Assembly: GCA_903920145.1 (NCBI GenBank)
Contig: CAIXKV010000268.1
Location: 1-64,000, forward strand
Direction: 5' to 3'
Length of the DNA stretch: 64,000 bases
Source: an uncultured Rhodospirillales bacterium
GTDB taxonomy: Bacteria > Pseudomonadota > Alphaproteobacteria > Azospirillales > Azospirillaceae
The notes under the pieces are model-generated. The model was not told the origin of the DNA. It did no database searches and saw nothing but the letters and a program-made list of their open reading frames with translations. How positions within the stretch are numbered: position 1 is the first letter of the stretch; every line of letters begins with the position of its first letter. This document shows, one piece after another, positions 43,562-54,202 of this stretch. The position numbers and the translations under genes were made by a program.

Positions 43562-44266
43562 TTACTGACTTTGCAGGGTGATTCGAACCGCCTGGGCGCG
43601 GTTGACGGCGCCAATCCGCCGGTACAGGCTACGCAAATGCGCTTTGATCGTAACCTCTTGCAGGCCGATGCGTCGCCCAATCTCCTTGTTGGTCAGTCCC
43701 TCAACCACCAAGGCTAGAATTTCCCGCTCGCGTCCGTTTAGGCCTTCCAGACGGGAAGGGGGCTGGGCATTGTCGGCGTCGGTGTCTTCTTCCCTGTCAT
43801 CATTGAGGCTCAGGTCTGTCGGTGGGCAGGTTTTCCCCGACAGTACCAGACGCAGGGCGTTGACCATGGCCGCGCCGCTGGTGGTTTTGGCGATGAAACC
43901 GACGGCACCGGCATGGAGCGCGCTCAACACCGTCTCCCGTCGGGAATCGCCGGATAAGATAACAACCGGCACGGTCGGATACTGGGCACGTAAGGTCTCG
44001 ATTCCGACCATTCCGTTCATGCCCGGCATGGATAAATCCAATAACACCAGACTCAGGGCAGAGACTTCGGCGGCGATCGCCAGCGCTTCCCGGAAGTTGG
44101 CGGCTTCCCAAATGACCACGTCGTCCGCGAGTTCCTGCAAGAACGGCTTCAGGCCCTCCCGCAAGAGTTTATGATCGTCCGCGATCAGGATTTCCAACAT
44201 CTGATCCGACTCGGCTCCCTGGCTTGGTGGTTTTTGACTGGGTGGTTTCGCCGTCTCCGGCTCCAT
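43562..44266 (-). CDS. NarL/FixJ family response regulator
   Basis: A 234-residue two-component regulator. The receiver domain (about 22-142) has the acidic pair ADD, phospho-acceptor Asp in LVLLDLSMPG (near residue 75), and the T/S and K positions in LSGDS and AKTTSG. The LuxR-type DNA-binding domain (about 175-232) reads LNGREREILALVVEGLTNKEIG. Starts are possible at 44266 (ATG, giving a Pro-rich leader) or 44200 (ATG, directly before LEILIADDHK). It is downstream of, and in line with, the giant hybrid kinase, its likely partner. A promoter candidate lies at 44363-44391. Confidence 0.9.
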   Translation of the reverse strand: MEPETAKPPSQKPPSQGAESDQMLEILIADDHKLLREGLKPFLQELADDVVIWEAANFREALAIAAEVSALSLVLLDLSMPGMNGMVGIETLRAQYPTVPVVILSGDSRRETVLSALHAGAVGFIAKTTSGAAMVNALRLVLSGKTCPPTDLSLNDDREEDTDADNAQPPSRLEGLNGREREILALVVEGLTNKEIGRRIGLQEVTIKAHLRSLYRRIGAVNRAQAVRITLQSQ

Positions 44267-44362
44267 CAATACTGTCCAGATTTTCGACACAAAGCACTCG
44301 TGGACGAAGCCCCAAGCTCGCCGCCCCCTAAGCCAGTGCGCCGGTCTGTAATCACGCTGGGA

Positions 44363-44391
44363 AGTAAACGGGAAACTTAGTGTTTTGTCAA
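44363..44391 (-). promoter_or_regulatory. Sigma-70-like promoter of the response-regulator gene
   Basis: On the minus strand TTGACA (44391-44386), 17-bp spacer, TTTACT (44368-44363). It would start transcription near 44356, about 90 bp before the ATG at 44266. This implies the regulator can be expressed independently of the upstream kinase gene. Confidence 0.55.
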
Positions 44392-44620
44392 GACGGTGTT
44401 TTTGGTGAGGCTGTGAAATATTCGAATAATTTTACGAATTTCCGATAGAAACAAAGAATAGAAATATCTATTAACCTTAAAATAAGCGGCAAGAAAAAAT
44501 AGATAGTATTATAATTATTAATTTAATCACAGATCATATTATTTTATTCAGCGTCACAAAGATTGCATTATTCCATGGGCTCTTTCAAACGCTTATTGAC
44601 CTATGATCGACTTAAGTTGG
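44392..44620. other. A+T-rich non-coding island between kinase and regulator genes
   Basis: About 230 bp, extremely A+T-rich from 44410 to 44570 (runs such as ATTATAATTATTAATTTAAT), unlike the rest of the window. No gene. It could bind nucleoid proteins or regulators, or end transcription of the kinase gene. Confidence 0.55.
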
Positions 44621-47600
44621 TTACCCATCGGTGGCCAGTACACCGGGTAGCTGACGCTCCAGTCCATAGAGGGCCTCGGCAATCACGCCGTCGAGACGGT
44701 CAACCAAGCCGGCGACGGCAGCATCATCGCCTTGCTGACAGGACCGTTCGATGGCTTGGGTTAGGGCCTCCAGAGCCGTGAATCCCAAATTTGCGGCCAT
44801 CCCCTTGATGGCATGGGCTAAACCCGCCATTTCGCGCAAACGGCCTCGCGCGCGGGACTCGAGGATGCCATCTCGGCGTTCGGCGAGCTGGGTTGCGAAT
44901 AATCGATAAATTTCCCGGGTGGTGTCGCTGCCCAGTTGCCGTTCCAGCCCCGTGATGACCGCAGCATCAAGATGATGGGTTGAAAGCTGTGCTGAGGGGG
45001 ATGCAGCAACAACGGGGGTGGCAGCAGCATCGGCGTCCGATACGTCGGAAACCGCCACCGCTTGGGTGTGGCGGGCCAGGGCAGCAGCGAGGGCCTCGGG
45101 ACTGACCGGCTTGGTCACGAAATCATTCATGCCTGCGGCGAGACATCGTTCCAATTCGCCTTGAACGGCCGTCGCGGTCAGGGCGATGATCGGGATGGTA
45201 GATTGGGGGCTAGGCAGAGCCCGGATGGCCTGTGTGGCTTCGATGCCATCCATTTTGGGCATCTGCATATCCATCAGGACCACGTCAAAACGCCCGTTGC
45301 TCACGGCTGCCACGGCTTCCAGGCCATCGGCGACGGCGGTCACCCGGTGCCCGTCCCGTTCCAACAGCCCGACCGCGACCATCTGATTGACAACATTGTC
45401 TTCGGCGACCAGCACCGTCAGGGGGCGTTGGCTGCCCGGAAGCACAGGGGCCGTTCGGGACGGGGCCGCCTGGGCTTGGCCAAAGCGCAGTGTAAACCAA
45501 AAGCGGCTTCCGGCGCCCGGCGTGCTGTCGACGCCGATGGACCCACCCTGTTGTTCCAGGAGTTGGCGGCAAATGGCCAGACCCAGGCCGCTGCCACCGT
45601 AACGGCGGGCGATGGAGCTATCAGCCTGGGCAAAGGATTGGAACAGGCGGGCCCGTGCCGATTCGGAAATACCGATGCCGGTGTCGGTGACTTCGAAGCG
45701 CAGCGTCACTCCTTCCGGGTCATCTTCCACGGCCACAACCGAGACGTTGACGCCGCCGCGCTCGGTGAATTTGAGGGCGTTGCCGACCAGATTGAGCAAA
45801 ATCTGGCGCAATCGATTGGCGTCGCCGACCAGCCAGGGCGGCACATTCGGCGCGATGACACTGTCGAGGCTCAATCCTTTTTCGCCAGCGCGACCAGCCA
45901 GCAATTGAGTAGTCGCATCCAAGACCTGGGCCAAATCGAACGCGACGGCCTCGAACGCCATGCGCCCGGCTTCCAATTTGGAGAAGTCAAGGATGTCATT
46001 CAGGATGGTCAGCAGTGCGTCACCGGATTGATAGATGGTTTCAACGCGGCTGCGTACCGCCGGCAGTAACGGTTCATGTAGCAACAACCCCGCCATGCCC
46101 AAAATCCCGTTCATGGGTGTGCGGATTTCGTGGCTCATCACGGCCAGAAATTCGGACTTGGCTTGATTGGCGGTTTCGGCGGCGTTCTTGGCCTGTCGGA
46201 GTTCCTCTTGGGCGCGTTTGTGTTCGGTGACGTCACGTCCCGCACCGCGATAACCGATCACTTGACCGGCGGCCTCTAAGATCGGCACACCGCTAATTCG
46301 CTCCCAGACCAACCGGCCTTCGCGGTGTAGGGTCGAATGTTCAATATCTTTGAAACGGGCTCCCTGGTCCGTGATATCAAATAACGTTTTGCTAAGATTG
46401 GCCTTTTCATTGTCAGGAATAAAATCAAATAGCAGTCGCCCGATCAGATCAGACGAGCGATATCCTTTGATGGCTTCAACTCGATCCGATAAATAAGTGT
46501 ATCGTCCATCCATATCAACTTCAAAAATATATTCGCCGGCGGCATCTGCGACGTCACGAAAGCGCCTTTCGCTTTCCCGCAATCGGGCTTCGGCTCGAAC
46601 TCGGTCGGTGATGTCGTTGGCGACGGCGAAATAAATCGGTTTGCGGTGGGCGCCGAAAATGGGCGACACCCGCACCTCCATATCCCGGCTTTCCCCCGAA
46701 GCCAACCGATGCCGGGTCGTGAAAATCGCAGTCCCTGACGTCAGCGCATCAGAGATTTCCTGGCGCACCGTGGCTTCACCGGCAATATTGACGTCCGCCA
46801 CCCGCTTGGTCAGGAACTCTTCGTGGGAGTAGCCGTAAAAGCGTTGAGCCGCGCGGTTGGCATCCAGATAGCGCAGGGTTTCGGGATCGATCAGATACAT
46901 GATTGCGCTATGGGCGGTGAACATATCCCGGAATTTGCGCTCGCTGGCCCGCAGCACTTCGTCGGCGGCCCGGTGTTCGAGGGCAACCGCCGCTAACCGT
47001 GCCGCTCGGTCGACGATCTTGAGGTCTGAAGGTTCGGCGGTGCGGGGCGTCTCGAACATGACCACCAGACAGCCATAAACCGACTCGGTGGCGGAGATGA
47101 TGGGGAAGGCCCAACAGGCACCGTGCTTGCTATCGATGGCCATGGCCGAAAAGGCCGGCCAGCGGGAATCGGCGGCTAAATCGGGAATTTCGATAGCTTC
47201 GCGTTGGACGATAACGGCAGCGCACGGCCCCCCGGCGGGCTCCGCCGGTCCAGCGGTTTCCAGGTCGGTGGTGAGGCGTGCGGGAAGGGCTGGAGCGGCG
47301 GCAATTCGCCAACCGGGCCTTTCATTTTCGTCATTGATCAGCAGGACACCGCTGCGCGCCTCTGGCACCAATTGGTCGACGCCCCGGCACAAGGTCTCCA
47401 GCACCGCCGGCATTGAGTCCCCACCCGTCACCTGCTGGAGCACGGTTTTTTCCAGTGCCAGAAGCTGCCCATGGCGGCGGCGTTCGGTAATGTCGGAAAA
47501 AGCGAGCAGAACAGCCGCTTCACCATCATAGCTGATTTTGGTGGCTGACAGCGCCACCCAAAAGGACCGCCCGGTTCGGGGGTGGAGCGGCGTTTCGAAA

Positions 47601-50600
47601 TCCTCGACCTGGCCCGAACTGGCCAGCGCGGCCAACAGGCGGACCTGTTCGGGCCGTTCCAGGTAATGGTCAAAGCCAAAGCGCCCAGTATTGCCGCCCT
47701 TGGTCAGGCCCAGCAACCGGCTGGCTTTGGCGTTGATGAACATGATGCGTCCGTTGCTGTAGGACGCCACCAGAATCGGCAGCGGAGCCGAACCCAACAC
47801 CGCCCGCAACCGACTTTCGCTCTCATGAAGTTCACGGGTTCGCTGTTCAACTCGTGCTTCCAAGCTTTGGGTTAGACCGGAAAGTTGGTGGTAAAGCCGG
47901 GCATTTTCCAGAGAAACAGCAATTTGGCCGGTCAGGAGTGACAGCAATTGGACGCGACTGCGGGTGAAGGCTCCCGATAACAGGTTGTTTTCCAGATACA
48001 GCACGTCATTGACCGTGCCTTTGAACGGAATCGGCAGGCATAGGACAGAGCGTGGAGGGTTGCGGTCCCCGACAAAAGCCGGGTCGATTCGGGCGTCGGC
48101 CAGAATGATCGGTTGACCGGAGAGTGCCGTGCGTTCAACCAGGGCGGTTGGGACATCGACCATGGCTGCCATCGCATCGGCTAGGCCCCCATCGCTGCGG
48201 GTGATGACTTGGCCACTGGCGGCGTCCCCGGCAGCATCAATACGCCAGCTTTCACCCTGGGAGTGCTTCTCGCGATGGAGCAGGGCGCCACGTTGGGCTC
48301 CGGCGCTTTCCAGGGCAATCCCCAGCAAGCGGACCAGGAGAGCCGGCAGTCGGATTTCTCCTGAAATGGCTTGAGTCGCTTTCAGGACCGAAGCCAAATC
48401 AACGTCGGCGGTGCCCGAGGATGGGATCGCGGTTTCGCCGACGCCGGGGGCGTTTTCAGAGAGGGCCGGATAGAGGCTGCGAAGTTGGGCGGCTTTAGCG
48501 TCTCCACCCCAGCGCAGATACAGCGCGTGAGCTTGCCGGGCGTGTCCTTCGGCGGCGGCTTCGCGACCGGCGGCGGCCAATGCCCGCGCGGCAATCTCGT
48601 AAGCCAGGGCTTCTTCGGGCAGACATCCGCTTTGGTGGGCAGCAATGATGGCCGCCTCAAAACCGGCGAGGGCGCTTTCGATCCGGTCTTCTGTACGATC
48701 CAGCTCGGCAGTCAACAGCAGCAATCGGTGGCGGATATTGGCGGGGGCCGTTTCCGCCCACAGGCCAAAGCGGTCAATGGCGGCGTGAATCCGCGCCAGG
48801 GCAATGACCCGCTCGGTGGCGGGCAGGCGATCCAAAAGGGCCAATCGGGCTAGCGTCGCGTGGAACAGCACGGTCGGAACCACCGCTAGGCCGCGCACTG
48901 CGGGCAAATCCTCTTCCGTTCGCTCGGCTTCACGCACGGCGGCCCCATGGCGGCCAAGATAGGCCAGCAGCACCGCGCGCGCGGCGTGAGCCAGGAATCG
49001 ACTGGTCCGATCGCCAGTCAGGGCGGCACCGGCCAGCATAATCTCGCTGTCGGCGTACTCGCCGGAAAAACGCTCGGGTTCGGCACACCCGCTGCGTAGG
49101 CAGGTCGCCAACTGCCGTAAGTTGTTTAAATAATTCAAAACAACCGGCTGGCGCATCCGGCCCAGGGCCTCGGCGAAACCGGCAAACTCCCGCTCCAGAG
49201 GGGCCAGCGGCTTGCCGGTCAAAAAGGCGTGGCTGCAATAGGCATAGGCGGCGAGGGCGGATTGGCGCAAAGCCCCCACATTTTGAGCCCGGCGGTGAAC
49301 GTCCAGGAGGGCCGGCAGGGTTGCGGCCAGCGGGTCTTTGAGTGGGCGGATCAGTTGATTCAGCATCAAGGCTGGGCCGGGTTGCCAGCCCCAGCGTGCC
49401 ATGAGATCCGTGGTCAGTCGGCCCAAGTCCGAGGCCAGCCGGTAATCCTCCAGGCCCTCGGCCATCAGCACGCCAAGCAGTGGATAGGCCACCAATCCTT
49501 CTGGAACCTGCCCCAGATGCATCATCGCCGAGACCATCGGCAACACCAGATGAGGCACCAGTTCGGGGCGGACGATGGCGGCGGGGCCGCAGAGCATGGC
49601 GCCGATACGGATCGCGCTTTTCAACCGGCCTGGCTTCATTTCCGGTCGGCGAACCAGAGTCGGGAGGGTGAGGTCGTTCAGTTCGGTTCTGAGGGCCACC
49701 AGCAACCGCCGGACGTCCTCGTCATCGTCCTGGTTGGCCACCGAAAATCCCAGGGATCCGAGGGTATCGAGTCCCAAGGTGATGGCTTCGTTAAGACGGT
49801 TTTCGGCGAACAGGGCTTCGATGTGAATCTCAAGCAGGGCCGCCCGTTCTTCGCGACGGCGGGCGTGACGCAAGGCCGCTTCAATGATCCGATTGCGCTC
49901 TTCGCTCCGCCCGCACAGGGCCGCCATCCGGGCCGCCAGGAGATGGAGCGTCATCGTTTCGTCGGGATCGCGGGTCCAGGCGTCATCCTCGAGAAGCTGA
50001 ATGGCCTTGGCCGCGAATTGAGCGGCACTGTCAAAGGCCGCTGACGCCCGAGCCCGCTCGGCGGCGGTGCGGTTGAGGGCAATCAGGGCTTGCCGCTCAT
50101 CGGGATCGATGATCAGGCCGGCGCCCAGATTGAGGTGGCCGAGCCGTTCGAACAGCCGGGCGTCGGCGTTGGGGGCTGTTGCCAGGCGCCGCCCGATTTC
50201 CAGGTGCAGAACGGGCCGTTCGGCGGGGGGGGTCAGAGAATAGGCGGCTTCTCGGACTCGATCGTGGGCAAAGGCGTAGCGACTGCTGTCGTAGCCGTTG
50301 CTGGTGTTACCATCCAGGGGGATGACCAGACCGGCCCGGATGGGTTCCGAAAGAACTTTGGCGGTGTCCTCGGGGCGCGTGCCCACCGCCAACGCCAGAA
50401 GCGCCAAGTCGAACACATCACCCAAACAGGCCGCCTGACGCAAGACCAAGCGCGCCGAGTGGGTCAACTGGCCGATCCGGTGGATCATCAGTCCCAGCAC
50501 GTTATCGGCGATGCTGGCTTGTCGGATGCGGACAGTGTCCCAACACCATCCACCGGCCTGGTGGTCAAAAGCGATCAGGCCGTCGGCGTGTAGTTTGGTC

Positions 50601-52288
50601 AGGAACTGGAGCAAGAAGAACGGGTTGCCGCCGGTTTTGTCCAGGCAGAGATCCGCCAGCGCGTGGGCTCGTGCTTCCGGCGGGTGCAGCAGGTCGCTGA
50701 TCACTTCAACCAGGGCCGAAGGGGGCATCGGTCCCAGGGCGATCCGGGTTAGGCGCTGGCCGGCCTCTTGGGCGGCTTCTGCCGTGCGCTCCAGGGGATG
50801 GCTGAGGTCAACCTCGGTGTCACGATAGGCGCCGATGAGCAGCAGCGGCACAGTCTCGGTGTCGAGCATGATGCGCTGTACGGCCTGGATCGACGCCATA
50901 TCGACCCATTGAAGATCATCCAGAAACAGTAAAAGCGGCTGTTCCGACCCGGCCAACGCCCGAATGAGGCGTTGGAAGGTGGTGAGAATGCGGTTTTCTG
51001 CTTCCCGCGCAGAGACCTCCGGGGGCGTTGGCCGCGCGCCTAACAGGCGCGACATCTCCGGGACCAAATCCGTCAGCAGGCGGGCGTCGCCGCCGAGATG
51101 GTCCAACAAGCGGTCCCGCCATCGATTCTGGACCGACGCGGGCTCCTCCAACACCTGATCCAGCCACTGGCGCAGAGCCATGACAAAAGCGGCATAGGGA
51201 TGGTGGCGGTGGGCGGCATCGCATTTGCCGGTGATCACCAAGCCCCAACGCCCCAGATTCCGCTGAATCAGCTCACGGATCAGTGCCGTTTTGCCGACAC
51301 CCGGAGCGCCGCCCACCAACACCAGTTGAGGCTGGCCGCTAGCGGCGCGCTCCAGGGCTCGAGTCAGAGCCGCCAATTCGGGTTCGCGGCCATAGACCCG
51401 AACCGGCATCCGAAAATCATCGCCCTTATCGTGGGTGGCGATGGTGAAGGCCGGCATCACGCCGCGTTGCCCCAATCTTACCCGCACCTGCTCTAGGTCA
51501 GCGGTGAGGGCGTCGTGGCTCTGGTAGCGGTCCTCGGGAGACTTGGCGAGCAGCTTCGAGACGATGGCCGATAGCGACTCGGGAACCGAGGTCGCGCGCC
51601 GATGGACGGGGTCCGGCAGCCGGGCCAGATGGGCGTGGACCGCTTCGGCGGCGTCGGTGAAGCTGAATGGGGGGGAGCCGGTGAGCAATTGATAGAGCGT
51701 GGCGCCTAGGGCGTAAAAGTCCGCCCGGTAATCCACCGCTCGATTCATGCGTCCCGTTTGCTCGGGAGCAAGATAGCCAAGCGTGCCTTCCAGGGCCTGG
51801 GGTGTGGTCAGGATCGCCGCTTCGCGGGTGGCTGGGGCCGCGATGCCAAAATCAATCAGGCGAACCGCGCCGCTGGCTCGATTCCAGACGACGTTGTCGG
51901 GATTAACATCTTTATGAATAAATCCAGCATGGTGAATAATTCGCAGAATTCGAACCAAAGCCAGCGCAATTCCGATGGTATCGGCCACCGGAAACTGCAA
52001 TCCTTGAAGAACATCGCGCAGCGCCACCGATTCATCATCGGTCATGACCAGGCACCAGCGACCATTAATGCGCCCGAACTCCCGCACCTCGACCACACCA
52101 GGATCTCGAAACCTGCGAATGATCTCGTATTCCCGTTGGAATCGGGCCAATTCTTCGGGGGTCGGTTCGTCCCGGTTCAGCGCCTTGAGAATCACTCGGG
52201 CGCCATCATCGGCCACCGCCCGCAAGACCACCGTGTTGCGGCTGCGATGAAGAGCGTGAAGCTCACGGTAGCCGGTGAGCACTGTCAT
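44621..52288 (-). CDS. Giant Ser/Thr kinase - AAA ATPase - sensor hybrid histidine kinase
   Basis: A 2555-residue trifunctional signalling protein. Order: Ser/Thr-kinase domain (about 1-275: VILK Lys, HKDVNPDN catalytic loop, IDFG, LAPEQ); AAA/NTPase domain (about 298-600, Walker [18 protein letters not shown]); helical TPR-like region to about 1270; GAF (about 1300-1470); PAS (about 1500-1620); GAF (about 1630-1780); two PAS (about 1790-2030); HisKA with phospho-His in [11 protein letters not shown] (about 2053) and HATPase (N-box [24 protein letters not shown]); receiver with Asp in LMDMQMP (about 2336); Hpt ([11 protein letters not shown], about 2490). No membrane span is seen, so it probably senses cytosolic signals. 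This architecture is known; the signal is not. The response-regulator gene follows. Confidence 0.95.
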   Translation of the reverse strand: MTVLTGYRELHALHRSRNTVVLRAVADDGARVILKALNRDEPTPEELARFQREYEIIRRFRDPGVVEVREFGRINGRWCLVMTDDESVALRDVLQGLQFPVADTIGIALALVRILRIIHHAGFIHKDVNPDNVVWNRASGAVRLIDFGIAAPATREAAILTTPQALEGTLGYLAPEQTGRMNRAVDYRADFYALGATLYQLLTGSPPFSFTDAAEAVHAHLARLPDPVHRRATSVPESLSAIVSKLLAKSPEDRYQSHDALTADLEQVRVRLGQRGVMPAFTIATHDKGDDFRMPVRVYGREPELAALTRALERAASGQPQLVLVGGAPGVGKTALIRELIQRNLGRWGLVITGKCDAAHRHHPYAAFVMALRQWLDQVLEEPASVQNRWRDRLLDHLGGDARLLTDLVPEMSRLLGARPTPPEVSAREAENRILTTFQRLIRALAGSEQPLLLFLDDLQWVDMASIQAVQRIMLDTETVPLLLIGAYRDTEVDLSHPLERTAEAAQEAGQRLTRIALGPMPPSALVEVISDLLHPPEARAHALADLCLDKTGGNPFFLLQFLTKLHADGLIAFDHQAGGWCWDTVRIRQASIADNVLGLMIHRIGQLTHSARLVLRQAACLGDVFDLALLALAVGTRPEDTAKVLSEPIRAGLVIPLDGNTSNGYDSSRYAFAHDRVREAAYSLTPPAERPVLHLEIGRRLATAPNADARLFERLGHLNLGAGLIIDPDERQALIALNRTAAERARASAAFDSAAQFAAKAIQLLEDDAWTRDPDETMTLHLLAARMAALCGRSEERNRIIEAALRHARRREERAALLEIHIEALFAENRLNEAITLGLDTLGSLGFSVANQDDDEDVRRLLVALRTELNDLTLPTLVRRPEMKPGRLKSAIRIGAMLCGPAAIVRPELVPHLVLPMVSAMMHLGQVPEGLVAYPLLGVLMAEGLEDYRLASDLGRLTTDLMARWGWQPGPALMLNQLIRPLKDPLAATLPALLDVHRRAQNVGALRQSALAAYAYCSHAFLTGKPLAPLEREFAGFAEALGRMRQPVVLNYLNNLRQLATCLRSGCAEPERFSGEYADSEIMLAGAALTGDRTSRFLAHAARAVLLAYLGRHGAAVREAERTEEDLPAVRGLAVVPTVLFHATLARLALLDRLPATERVIALARIHAAIDRFGLWAETAPANIRHRLLLLTAELDRTEDRIESALAGFEAAIIAAHQSGCLPEEALAYEIAARALAAAGREAAAEGHARQAHALYLRWGGDAKAAQLRSLYPALSENAPGVGETAIPSSGTADVDLASVLKATQAISGEIRLPALLVRLLGIALESAGAQRGALLHREKHSQGESWRIDAAGDAASGQVITRSDGGLADAMAAMVDVPTALVERTALSGQPIILADARIDPAFVGDRNPPRSVLCLPIPFKGTVNDVLYLENNLLSGAFTRSRVQLLSLLTGQIAVSLENARLYHQLSGLTQSLEARVEQRTRELHESESRLRAVLGSAPLPILVASYSNGRIMFINAKASRLLGLTKGGNTGRFGFDHYLERPEQVRLLAALASSGQVEDFETPLHPRTGRSFWVALSATKISYDGEAAVLLAFSDITERRRHGQLLALEKTVLQQVTGGDSMPAVLETLCRGVDQLVPEARSGVLLINDENERPGWRIAAAPALPARLTTDLETAGPAEPAGGPCAAVIVQREAIEIPDLAADSRWPAFSAMAIDSKHGACWAFPIISATESVYGCLVVMFETPRTAEPSDLKIVDRAARLAAVALEHRAADEVLRASERKFRDMFTAHSAIMYLIDPETLRYLDANRAAQRFYGYSHEEFLTKRVADVNIAGEATVRQEISDALTSGTAIFTTRHRLASGESRDMEVRVSPIFGAHRKPIYFAVANDITDRVRAEARLRESERRFRDVADAAGEYIFEVDMDGRYTYLSDRVEAIKGYRSSDLIGRLLFDFIPDNEKANLSKTLFDITDQGARFKDIEHSTLHREGRLVWERISGVPILEAAGQVIGYRGAGRDVTEHKRAQEELRQAKNAAETANQAKSEFLAVMSHEIRTPMNGILGMAGLLLHEPLLPAVRSRVETIYQSGDALLTILNDILDFSKLEAGRMAFEAVAFDLAQVLDATTQLLAGRAGEKGLSLDSVIAPNVPPWLVGDANRLRQILLNLVGNALKFTERGGVNVSVVAVEDDPEGVTLRFEVTDTGIGISESARARLFQSFAQADSSIARRYGGSGLGLAICRQLLEQQGGSIGVDSTPGAGSRFWFTLRFGQAQAAPSRTAPVLPGSQRPLTVLVAEDNVVNQMVAVGLLERDGHRVTAVADGLEAVAAVSNGRFDVVLMDMQMPKMDGIEATQAIRALPSPQSTIPIIALTATAVQGELERCLAAGMNDFVTKPVSPEALAAALARHTQAVAVSDVSDADAAATPVVAASPSAQLSTHHLDAAVITGLERQLGSDTTREIYRLFATQLAERRDGILESRARGRLREMAGLAHAIKGMAANLGFTALEALTQAIERSCQQGDDAAVAGLVDRLDGVIAEALYGLERQLPGVLATDG

Positions 52289-52444
52289 GCACGCCCGCCC
52301 GATTGTTGGTTCTGTCCGACTCGAGGCGCCAATCTTATCTCCAAAACCCCTATTTCCGACGCCTTCTAACTAACCAAAGTCCTCCTCTTTTTTTCGTTAA
52401 CAGCGCCTTTATTTTTGAAGAAAGTCGCTTGGGTTGGTTTGGTC

Positions 52445-54136
52445 TCAGGCTTGCAGGCGTTCGATCAGGTCGCCCCGCCGGAAGGTTGCGGAGAGTTGCT
52501 GCATGGAGGGCGGTTCAACATAGAAGCTGTCCAGGGCTCTTTCAATATCTTTGGTTGCCGTTAAGAAATACTGTTCGCCATTTTGATCGATCAGAGCCTT
52601 CGCCTGAGAAAAGGTCTGGTGGTTGAGGCCGGCTAGCGAAACCTTCAAGTCCTGTAATAAATGATGCCCCATGCGCATGGCGATGAAACAGGAAGCGTAA
52701 GGAACACAGTAGGAATCATTGGGTTCTGGCCGGCGGCGGTGGTTTTCGGCGATACGATATAGCAAGACAGCAATGATGAGCTGGGCGGCATTGAGGGTCT
52801 CTGTAAATATTTTACTATATAATTTTCCGAAATGTTCCCGTGTGTAGAATTTAGCCTGGTGTGGGGCCTCTCTCCAAACCGCCAAAACCGCTTCAGCCGC
52901 CGTTCCCGAGGTGATGTCGGTTGATTTCAGGGGACCATCGGCGCGTTTACGGCGATAGGTATAGCCAAAATGCTGGAGGCTCATCTCCAGGCTTCGCTGT
53001 TTTTCATCATTGGAAAGGAGGTCTTTTAAATCGACTGGATTTTGGCTGTTGGTCGCATGGGTAATTTGCCAGACAATATTTTCATTATCTTTCGGTAATT
53101 TATAAATTCGGACCAGGACGCTGGCGTCAATGAGTGGTACGAGTTCGAATGGGCTGTGCATATCTTGCGTTGTCCGTTCCCATTCCTCAAAAGTCCTGAG
53201 AATGGTCATGCAGGTTTGGCCACCATTGACGATCTGTAGGTTTTCCACTCGAACCTGATAATCGCTATTTTGTAGCCCATTATATGAAAAATCGTTGCAG
53301 ATAAAAGTGATGCCATTGTTGAAAAAATAAAAATTAGCAGAATTTGAAACCAATGTGTTGCGGATACCCTCATTGACTCGATTGTTATGAAGGCCAAGGT
53401 AGCGGCGGATATTTCGCTCCAGCAATCGATCGCCGTTCTTTTTCATGAGGGCCGCAATTTCCGTTACGGCCATTCGGCCAACGCAAATGCGGCTGTAATT
53501 CATATCCTCGACGATGGCCTTCCCGGTGAATCTCAGCATTTCATCGATCGGCTTAAATCGTTGCAGAATATGAATCAACACATCATGATTGACATGCTGC
53601 CATGTCACCCGATCCCCAAATTGGGCTCTGCTGATGACCTCTTCGCCTGATTTGTTCCATTTCAGGCCGTTATTGCAAGCGATAACGCGGACGCGAGGAA
53701 ACACTCCGTCGCGAATCATGGAGCGGGCGGCTTCCACTTTGATCTTCAGACGTTTGTTGATGTCTTCCAGGGCGGATGAAGGATCAAAAATATGACGAAC
53801 AGCATTGACCATTGCCTCAAGGGCGGTGGCTTCAAATTCAGAACGGCCTTCGAGGGCCTTTTTATATTTTCCTTGAAACAGAGTGACGGTGAATTCACCA
53901 TCGACCTCTTCGGTCATATGCATGGCGTCCACGCCAAAGTCACCACCCCCTTCGGTCAGGCAATCGAAGGCTTCATCAATGTCCAGGTCCAGCATGACCT
54001 TGACGCACAGATAGAGGAAGGACAGGGATTTCAGGCGATCTGCGTCCCGAATATGCAGTTCGTGATCAGCCCGTGCGCGGATTTCGTCCTGAATGCCTTC
54101 AAGGCGCTGGTCGATAATCGAGGCGTTGATATTCAT
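52445..54136 (-). CDS. AIPR-family protein (abortive infection / phage resistance)
   Basis: A 563-residue protein of the AIPR family (Pfam PF10592). Signatures: ERNIRRYLG (241-249), FYFFNNGITF (269-278) and IVNGGQTCMTI (302-312). The N-terminal 150 residues look like a restriction-endonuclease fold: GGGDFGVDA with Asp70, then LFQGKYK with Gln88 and Lys90, a PD-(D/E)xK-like triad, so it may be a nuclease. It is more A+T-rich than its neighbours and stands alone between the kinase gene and nadE; no methylase or other defence gene adjoins. ATG 54136. A weak promoter (ATGACA...TAATGT) overlaps the nadE stop. Confidence 0.85.
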   Translation of the reverse strand: MNINASIIDQRLEGIQDEIRARADHELHIRDADRLKSLSFLYLCVKVMLDLDIDEAFDCLTEGGGDFGVDAMHMTEEVDGEFTVTLFQGKYKKALEGRSEFEATALEAMVNAVRHIFDPSSALEDINKRLKIKVEAARSMIRDGVFPRVRVIACNNGLKWNKSGEEVISRAQFGDRVTWQHVNHDVLIHILQRFKPIDEMLRFTGKAIVEDMNYSRICVGRMAVTEIAALMKKNGDRLLERNIRRYLGLHNNRVNEGIRNTLVSNSANFYFFNNGITFICNDFSYNGLQNSDYQVRVENLQIVNGGQTCMTILRTFEEWERTTQDMHSPFELVPLIDASVLVRIYKLPKDNENIVWQITHATNSQNPVDLKDLLSNDEKQRSLEMSLQHFGYTYRRKRADGPLKSTDITSGTAAEAVLAVWREAPHQAKFYTREHFGKLYSKIFTETLNAAQLIIAVLLYRIAENHRRRPEPNDSYCVPYASCFIAMRMGHHLLQDLKVSLAGLNHQTFSQAKALIDQNGEQYFLTATKDIERALDSFYVEPPSMQQLSATFRRGDLIERLQA

Positions 54137-54202
54137 ATCGATGCATCCCGAATCTGTGCCGCGTTGAGAGGCCGTCGGACATTATCCGGCTCTACAGTGT
54201 TG

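Noticed and set aside
45062-46069. 335-codon plus-strand frame inside the giant kinase gene
   Set aside because: The minus strand encodes clear HATPase and receiver motifs here; the opposite frame has no recognisable feature.
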